Shown in pieces: positions 7,420 through 10,349 of a DNA stretch of 10,349 nt. Position numbers and translations under genes: made by a program. Numbering within the stretch: position 1 is the first letter of the stretch; every line of letters begins with the position of its first letter. Below the pieces are notes generated by a model, which was not told the origin of the DNA, ran no database searches, and saw nothing but the letters and a program-made list of their open reading frames with translations. Source of the stretch: Yoonia sp. (GTDB lineage Bacteria; Pseudomonadota; Alphaproteobacteria; Rhodobacterales; Rhodobacteraceae); NCBI GenBank assembly GCA_020627605.1, contig JAHDGO010000037.1:834-11182 (forward strand), given 5' to 3'.

Positions 7420-7908
7420 TTAGCCTGCCTTTTCCAATTCAAAGGCATCATGCAGGGCCTGCACGGCAAGTTCCATGTATTTTCTGTCGATCAACACGGA
7501 AATCTTGATCTCGGAGGTTGTGATGACCTTGATGTTTACACCCTCGGCTGAGAGGACCTTGAACATCTTGGCGGCAACACCGGTGTGGCTGCGCATGCCG
7601 ATGCCAACAACGCTGACCTTGGCGACACCTTCGTCGGCAACCAGATCGTGAAAGTTGATATCACCGCTCTCTTTGGCGTCCTGCATCGCCTTTTCGGCAC
7701 GCATCACCTGATCGACAGGGCAGGAAAACGTCATATCCGTCCGCCCCTCTTCCGAGATGTTCTGCACGATCATGTCGACGTTTACACCGGCATCTGACAA
7801 CGGGCCAAAGATCGCGGCGGCGATGCCGGGGCGGTCGGCGACCGAAATCAGGGTCATCTTTGCCTCGTCACGGGAATAGGCCACACCGGCCACAACATTG
7901 GATTCCAT
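7420..7908 (-). CDS. Possible internal lysC start giving an ACT-only aspartokinase beta subunit
   Basis: Within lysC, the ATG at 7908-7906 (Met251) is in frame and is preceded by AGGAGG (plus-strand cctcct, 7914-7919) with 5 nt spacing, a much better ribosome site than that of lysC itself. Translation from here would give 162 residues beginning MESNVVAGVAYSRDEAK, holding exactly the two ACT domains and no kinase residues. In Bacillus subtilis and Corynebacterium glutamicum, lysC is known to encode alpha and beta subunits by this in-frame overlap, the beta start falling at the same point before the first ACT domain (around residue 250). The reservation is that the GAG GAG GAA codons of an acidic stretch (CDEEEI) produce the motif by themselves, so it may be accidental. 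Seen: motif, spacing and frame. Inferred: use as a start. Confidence 0.45.
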   Translation of the reverse strand: MESNVVAGVAYSRDEAKMTLISVADRPGIAAAIFGPLSDAGVNVDMIVQNISEEGRTDMTFSCPVDQVMRAEKAMQDAKESGDINFHDLVADEGVAKVSVVGIGMRSHTGVAAKMFKVLSAEGVNIKVITTSEIKISVLIDRKYMELAVQALHDAFELEKAG

Positions 7909-8658
7909 GATTTCCTCCTCATCGCAGACCAGCGTGCCTGCGCTGTCAGATGGTTCTTCGAATGATGACAAGACGCGCAGGCGCACCTTGTAACGCATGG
8001 CAAGCTCAACCGACCGGGTTTGCAGGACCTTGGCGCCAAGTGAGGCGAGTTCGAGCATTTCCTCAAACGCGATCTTGTCCAACTTGCGTGCCTTGGATGT
8101 GATGCGCGGGTCAGTGGTGTAGACGCCGTCAACGTCAGTATAGATATCACAGCGTTCCGCACCAAAGGCCGCGGCAAAAGCCACGGCAGTGGTGTCAGAG
8201 CCGCCACGCCCCAGCGTGGTGATCCGCCCCTCGGGGCTCAACCCTTGAAAGCCGGCGACAACGGCGACCTTCATGCCTTCGCCGAATTTGGCGTTGATGC
8301 GTTCCGTCGGAATTTCTTCGATCCGGGCACTGGAATGCGCGGATGTCGTCATCACCGGCACCTGCCAGCCTTGCCAGCTGCGCGCGGCGATATCCATTTC
8401 CTGCAAGCGCAAGGCCATCAGGCCCGCGGTGACGTTCTCTCCAGACGATACGATCGCGTCATATTCGCGGGCATCATAAAGGGGTGATGTATCATTGACC
8501 CAGCCCACAAGTTCATTCGTCTTGCCTGACATGGCCGATACGATGACGATCACATCATAGCCATTGGCAACCTCTAGGGCCACGCGTTTGGCGGCCCGTG
8601 CAATCCGGTCCAGATTGGCCACCGAGGTGCCGCCGAATTTCATCACAAGCGTTGGCAT
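7420..8658 (-). CDS. lysC: Aspartate kinase (aspartokinase)
   Basis: This enzyme phosphorylates L-aspartate with ATP to aspartyl-4-phosphate, the entry step to lysine, threonine, methionine and diaminopimelate. It has 412 residues and no homoserine dehydrogenase fusion. The kinase domain begins with KFGGTSV (residues 7-13) and shows SSGENVTAG (aspartate site), LGRGGSDTTAVAFAAAF and YTDVDGVYTTDP (nucleotide site). Two ACT domains follow. The first (about 268-335) contains ISVADRPGIAAAIFGPLSDA and the second (about 345-405) SVVGIGMRSHTGVAAKMF; they bind inhibitory lysine and/or threonine in relatives. The start is the ATG at 8658, with AAGGA 6 nt upstream. A possible -35/-10 (TTGCCC, 17 nt, TAAAGG) on the minus strand between 8724 and 8696 is weak. 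ptsP follows after 35 bp. An internal ATG with a strong ribosome site lies at codon 251 and is listed separately. Identification is secure; which amino acid inhibits it is not visible. Confidence 0.97.
   Translation of the reverse strand: MPTLVMKFGGTSVANLDRIARAAKRVALEVANGYDVIVIVSAMSGKTNELVGWVNDTSPLYDAREYDAIVSSGENVTAGLMALRLQEMDIAARSWQGWQVPVMTTSAHSSARIEEIPTERINAKFGEGMKVAVVAGFQGLSPEGRITTLGRGGSDTTAVAFAAAFGAERCDIYTDVDGVYTTDPRITSKARKLDKIAFEEMLELASLGAKVLQTRSVELAMRYKVRLRVLSSFEEPSDSAGTLVCDEEEIMESNVVAGVAYSRDEAKMTLISVADRPGIAAAIFGPLSDAGVNVDMIVQNISEEGRTDMTFSCPVDQVMRAEKAMQDAKESGDINFHDLVADEGVAKVSVVGIGMRSHTGVAAKMFKVLSAEGVNIKVITTSEIKISVLIDRKYMELAVQALHDAFELEKAG
7914..7919 (-). promoter_or_regulatory. Strong internal Shine-Dalgarno sequence in lysC
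   Basis: The minus strand reads AGGAGG followed by AAATC and then ATG, a consensus anti-16S match at an optimal distance from an in-frame internal start. It is the best such site in the window. It decides whether a separate ACT-domain subunit is made from lysC. Confidence 0.5.
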
Positions 8659-8664
8659 GGGTTG

Positions 8665-8669
8665 TCCTT
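8665..8669 (-). promoter_or_regulatory. Ribosome binding site of lysC
   Basis: The minus strand reads AAGGA 6 nt before the ATG at 8658, fixing this as the start of full-length aspartokinase. The 70 bp between this gene and the end of the short-chain dehydrogenase gene hold no clear terminator. Confidence 0.6.
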
Positions 8670-8728
8670 GGGCAGGTCTGTCTTAATCAGCGCCCCCTTT
8701 AATGCCACGGTCTGGGAAGGGCAATCCG

Positions 8729-9379
8729 TTAGTAGGGGTGCGCGCGCCCATCCCAGGTTTCAAAGCAACCCGTCGTATCAGAGGATAAAGCCGCAAACCG
8801 GCCCATCAGGCCCGATGCGCTGTCGCCCATGCTGATATCGGCGTTGCCGCCACCCATATCTGTGCGCACCCAGCCGGGATGATAGATACCCACGGCAATC
8901 CCGTCAGATTTCAGATCACTGGCCAGATTGCGCCCGAGGTTCAGCGCCGCCGCCTTGCTGGCGCGGTAGATATAGCTGCCGCCCGGCGCATGGATGTGCG
9001 ACGCCATCTGGGAAGAGATGATGGCGACTTTTCCTGCATCGCTCAGGCGCAGATTGGAAAGAACGGACTGCACGGTCATGAACACACCGGCAACATTGGT
9101 GGCAAAACTGTCGGCCCACATGGCGGCGGGATAGCCGTTTTCCAGCCGCTCACCCTTATCAAGATAGACACCAGCGTTACAGACCAGCAAGTCTATGGCG
9201 GTCCCCTTCAGCCGGGTTGCCAGCGCACATTGCGCCGCCGGATCAGTGACATCCAGCTGCAACATCTGCCCGCTGTCAGCTGCGCGGTGGGTGCCATAGA
9301 CCGTGTGCCCGGCCATCGTATAGGCGTCAAACAGCGCCTTGCCGATCCCGCGATTGGCCCCAGTGATCAGAATGTTCAT
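8729..9379 (-). CDS. Short-chain dehydrogenase/reductase (SDR), C-factor-like
   Basis: This 216-residue cytosolic NAD(P)-dependent oxidoreductase of the classical SDR fold has an unknown substrate. The Rossmann glycine motif TGANRGIG is at residues 6-13, Asp43 in LDVTD contacts the adenine ring region, NAG is at 68-70, and the catalytic tetrad is Asn95, Ser122 or Ser123 (ISSQMAS), Tyr138 and Lys142 (YRASK). The stretch ISSQMAS to GGSYIYRASKAAALN, with two extra residues between Ser and Tyr, resembles the CsgA/C-factor subgroup of short SDRs, as does the short length. HPGWVRTDMGG follows in the usual place of the PGxVxTxM loop. A GAGG 7 nt before the ATG serves as ribosome site. It lies 19 bp after the DUF1178 gene on the same strand, so the two are likely cotranscribed. 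A role cannot be assigned from context. Confidence 0.9.
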   Translation of the reverse strand: MNILITGANRGIGKALFDAYTMAGHTVYGTHRAADSGQMLQLDVTDPAAQCALATRLKGTAIDLLVCNAGVYLDKGERLENGYPAAMWADSFATNVAGVFMTVQSVLSNLRLSDAGKVAIISSQMASHIHAPGGSYIYRASKAAALNLGRNLASDLKSDGIAVGIYHPGWVRTDMGGGNADISMGDSASGLMGRFAALSSDTTGCFETWDGRAHPY

Positions 9380-9398
9380 GGCGCGGCCTCATGTTGTT

Positions 9399-9800
9399 TC
9401 AATTGGTTTTCTTGCGCGGCAAGAAGGGCAGCGGCATCACGGGGATACCGTCATCCACAAGTTTCTTGGCCTCCGTCAGGTTTGCCTCGCCGTAAATCGG
9501 GCGCTCTGGCACAAGACCGTCATGCATGTCGCGCGCCTCACGCGCGAATTTCTTGCCGACATAGTCTGAATTGGCTTCGACCTTGTCGCGCAGTGCTGCC
9601 AGATGATCGGTCTGTTTTGGGGCGGTGATCTCTGAAGATGTGCTGACGGCAGGCGCCATCATCGTTTTGCGCACCGCCGTTGATCCGCAAGTGGCGCAGG
9701 TGACCATGCCGCTGCCAACCAGCTTGTCAAAGGCGTCACCGGACTGGAACCAGCTTTCAAACTGGTGGTCCTGATCGCAGGTAAGATGAAAACGGATCAT
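9399..9800 (-). CDS. DUF1178 family protein with zinc-ribbon-like N-terminus
   Basis: This 133-residue protein matches the DUF1178 family, whose function is unknown. The N-terminus MIRFHLTCDQDHQFESWF with a second pair CATC gives Cys8, His12, Cys35 and Cys38, a likely zinc-binding knuckle like that of small regulatory zinc ribbons. The C-terminal half carries the family's conserved blocks VEANSDYVGKKFAREAR, HDGLVPERPIYGEA and the ending GIPVMPLPF. The linker between (about residues 47-65, rich in Ser, Thr, Ala and Pro) is likely unstructured. The length is close to normal. The start is the ATG at 9800, with only a weak GAG upstream. The SDR gene follows after 19 bp; the Nudix gene stops 74 bp before it. 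In relatives, as I recall, this gene often sits in the same broad neighbourhood as lysC-ptsP, but no functional link is known. Confidence 0.88.
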   Translation of the reverse strand: MIRFHLTCDQDHQFESWFQSGDAFDKLVGSGMVTCATCGSTAVRKTMMAPAVSTSSEITAPKQTDHLAALRDKVEANSDYVGKKFAREARDMHDGLVPERPIYGEANLTEAKKLVDDGIPVMPLPFLPRKKTN

Positions 9801-9874
9801 GGCTGCTCAAACATCGGCTTGGTTTGATAAATAGGGCTTTTCACGCGACCTGCAAGCAACGTCGGCAACAGCCC
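9801..9874 (-). promoter_or_regulatory. Intergenic region before the DUF1178 gene, possible promoter
   Basis: These 74 bp hold the most A/T-rich patch in the right half of the window. On the minus strand it reads TTGCAG, 16 nt, TATTTATC, a weak -35/-10 candidate for the DUF1178-SDR unit. An arm pair GGGCT ... AGCCC flanks the -35 region, too far apart (about 30 nt) and without a T run to be called a terminator of the Nudix gene. Confidence 0.25.
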
Positions 9875-10348
9875 CTATGCGCGTAACCGGTCCGGTCTGA
9901 ATGTCGCGACGATGCGCTGCAGCTCTGGCTCTTGCAACTTCTTGGCGGCCTTTTCAAGACTTTGCCATTTGCGTCGGCGCTGGTGTTTTTCCGGCCATTT
10001 GCTGTGCACATGGGTGACTTGCAGCGGGTAAACCATCGTCAGGATCGGGGCACCGCCAACCTTGCCGGGTCTGGCGTGGGCGTAGATGCCAAGACACTGA
10101 TTGCTGACTTCACCCTGCAACCCGGCTTCTTCATAGGCTTCTGTGGCAGCAGCCTCTGCCGGGGTCTGCTTGTGCATGGGCCAGCCTTTGGGGATGATCC
10201 AGCGTTTGCGGGTGCGGCTGGTGATCAGGCAGACCTGCACCTTGTCGTTCTTGATCCGCCAGCAAAGTGCCGCAAACTGGGCACGCACATCTGTCTTGCC
10301 TGTCTTGCGAAGTCTGAGGGGAAGCTGCTTTGCAGGTGCTTTGGCCAT
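9875..10348 (-). CDS. Nudix hydrolase (KGWPM / diphosphoinositol-polyphosphate phosphohydrolase-like type)
   Basis: This 157-residue Mg2+-dependent hydrolase acts on a nucleoside-diphosphate-linked or similar pyrophosphate; the exact substrate is unknown. The Nudix box lies at residues 55-77 (G55 to L77) after RWIIPKGWPM. The metal-binding glutamates Glu70, Glu73 and Glu74 of TEAYEEAGL are present, but consensus Glu at box position 7 is Gln61 and consensus Arg at position 15 is Thr69. The PKGWPM...TPAEAA pattern recalls the alphaproteobacterial group related to diphosphoinositol-polyphosphate phosphohydrolases. A basic C-terminal patch (KHQRRRKW) and a basic N-terminus (KQLPLRLRKTGK) could bind a highly charged substrate. 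The ATG at 10348 is one base from the window edge, so a start further upstream and the ribosome site cannot be checked. It is on the same strand as the four genes that follow. Confidence 0.9.
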   Translation of the reverse strand: MAKAPAKQLPLRLRKTGKTDVRAQFAALCWRIKNDKVQVCLITSRTRKRWIIPKGWPMHKQTPAEAAATEAYEEAGLQGEVSNQCLGIYAHARPGKVGGAPILTMVYPLQVTHVHSKWPEKHQRRRKWQSLEKAAKKLQEPELQRIVATFRPDRLRA

Positions 10349-10349
10349 G

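Noticed and set aside
6848..7423. Plus-strand open frame of 191 codons opposite the GAF domain of ptsP
   Set aside because: Antisense shadow; the opposite strand carries an unambiguous domain and no ribosome site or family motif supports this frame.
8879..9628. Plus-strand open frame of 249 codons
   Set aside because: It spans the SDR gene and part of the DUF1178 gene in antisense, and both of those are supported by motifs.
1..10349. Search for CRISPR arrays, insertion sequences, phage or defence genes, tRNA, riboswitches and tandem repeats
   Set aside because: No direct-repeat array, transposase, terminal inverted repeats, clover-leaf sequence or long untranslated structured region is seen; the window is nearly all housekeeping coding sequence.

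Overview
The window is a compact, GC-rich (roughly 60 percent by eye) bacterial chromosomal segment. It reads as an alphaproteobacterium of the Rhodobacterales/Roseobacter type. This is inferred from the protein style (a GAF-domain nitrogen-PTS enzyme I directly behind an aspartokinase, a DUF1178 protein, a KGWPM-type Nudix hydrolase), the codon bias and the tight gene packing. No species call can be made. Nearly every base lies in a recognisable gene. I see no RNA gene, CRISPR array, insertion sequence, prophage or integration scar.

Layout. The left edge (1-340, minus strand) holds the first 113 residues of S-methyl-5'-thioadenosine phosphorylase (mtnP). Divergent from it are two plus-strand membrane transport genes: a SulP-family anion transporter with a STAS domain (about 578-2140) and a CaCA-family calcium/sodium antiporter (2236-3159). 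The antiporter gene runs tail to tail into, and overlaps by 21 bp, a minus-strand FMN-binding flavin-reductase-like gene (3139-3744). Divergent from that gene are a GNAT acetyltransferase (3824-4321) and an EcsC-family protein (4347-5150), probably cotranscribed. The EcsC gene again overlaps its convergent neighbour, ptsP, by 10 bp. From 5141 to the right edge all genes are on the minus strand. In transcription order they are Nudix hydrolase (10348-9875), DUF1178 zinc-ribbon protein (9800-9399), C-factor-like short-chain dehydrogenase (9379-8729), aspartokinase lysC (8658-7420) and nitrogen-PTS enzyme I ptsP (7384-5141).

How the genes may work together. MtnP belongs to methionine salvage. LysC commits aspartate to lysine, threonine and methionine synthesis. 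PtsP starts the nitrogen-responsive PTS phosphorelay. The lysC-ptsP pair therefore places an amino-acid entry enzyme next to a nitrogen-state sensor in one short-gap unit. The SulP and CaCA genes form a small ion-transport pair.

This is mostly an ordinary housekeeping region, and I do not see a new multi-gene system. The most interesting signal is inside lysC: a strong Shine-Dalgarno sequence (AGGAGG, 5 nt spacing) stands directly before an in-frame internal ATG. That start would produce a separate 162-residue protein of only the two ACT domains, the same arrangement as the overlapping alpha/beta aspartokinases of Bacillus and Corynebacterium. Lesser points are an EcsC-family protein without its ABC transporter, a His/Gly-rich loop in the SulP protein, an atypical Nudix box, and two convergent gene pairs whose ends overlap.
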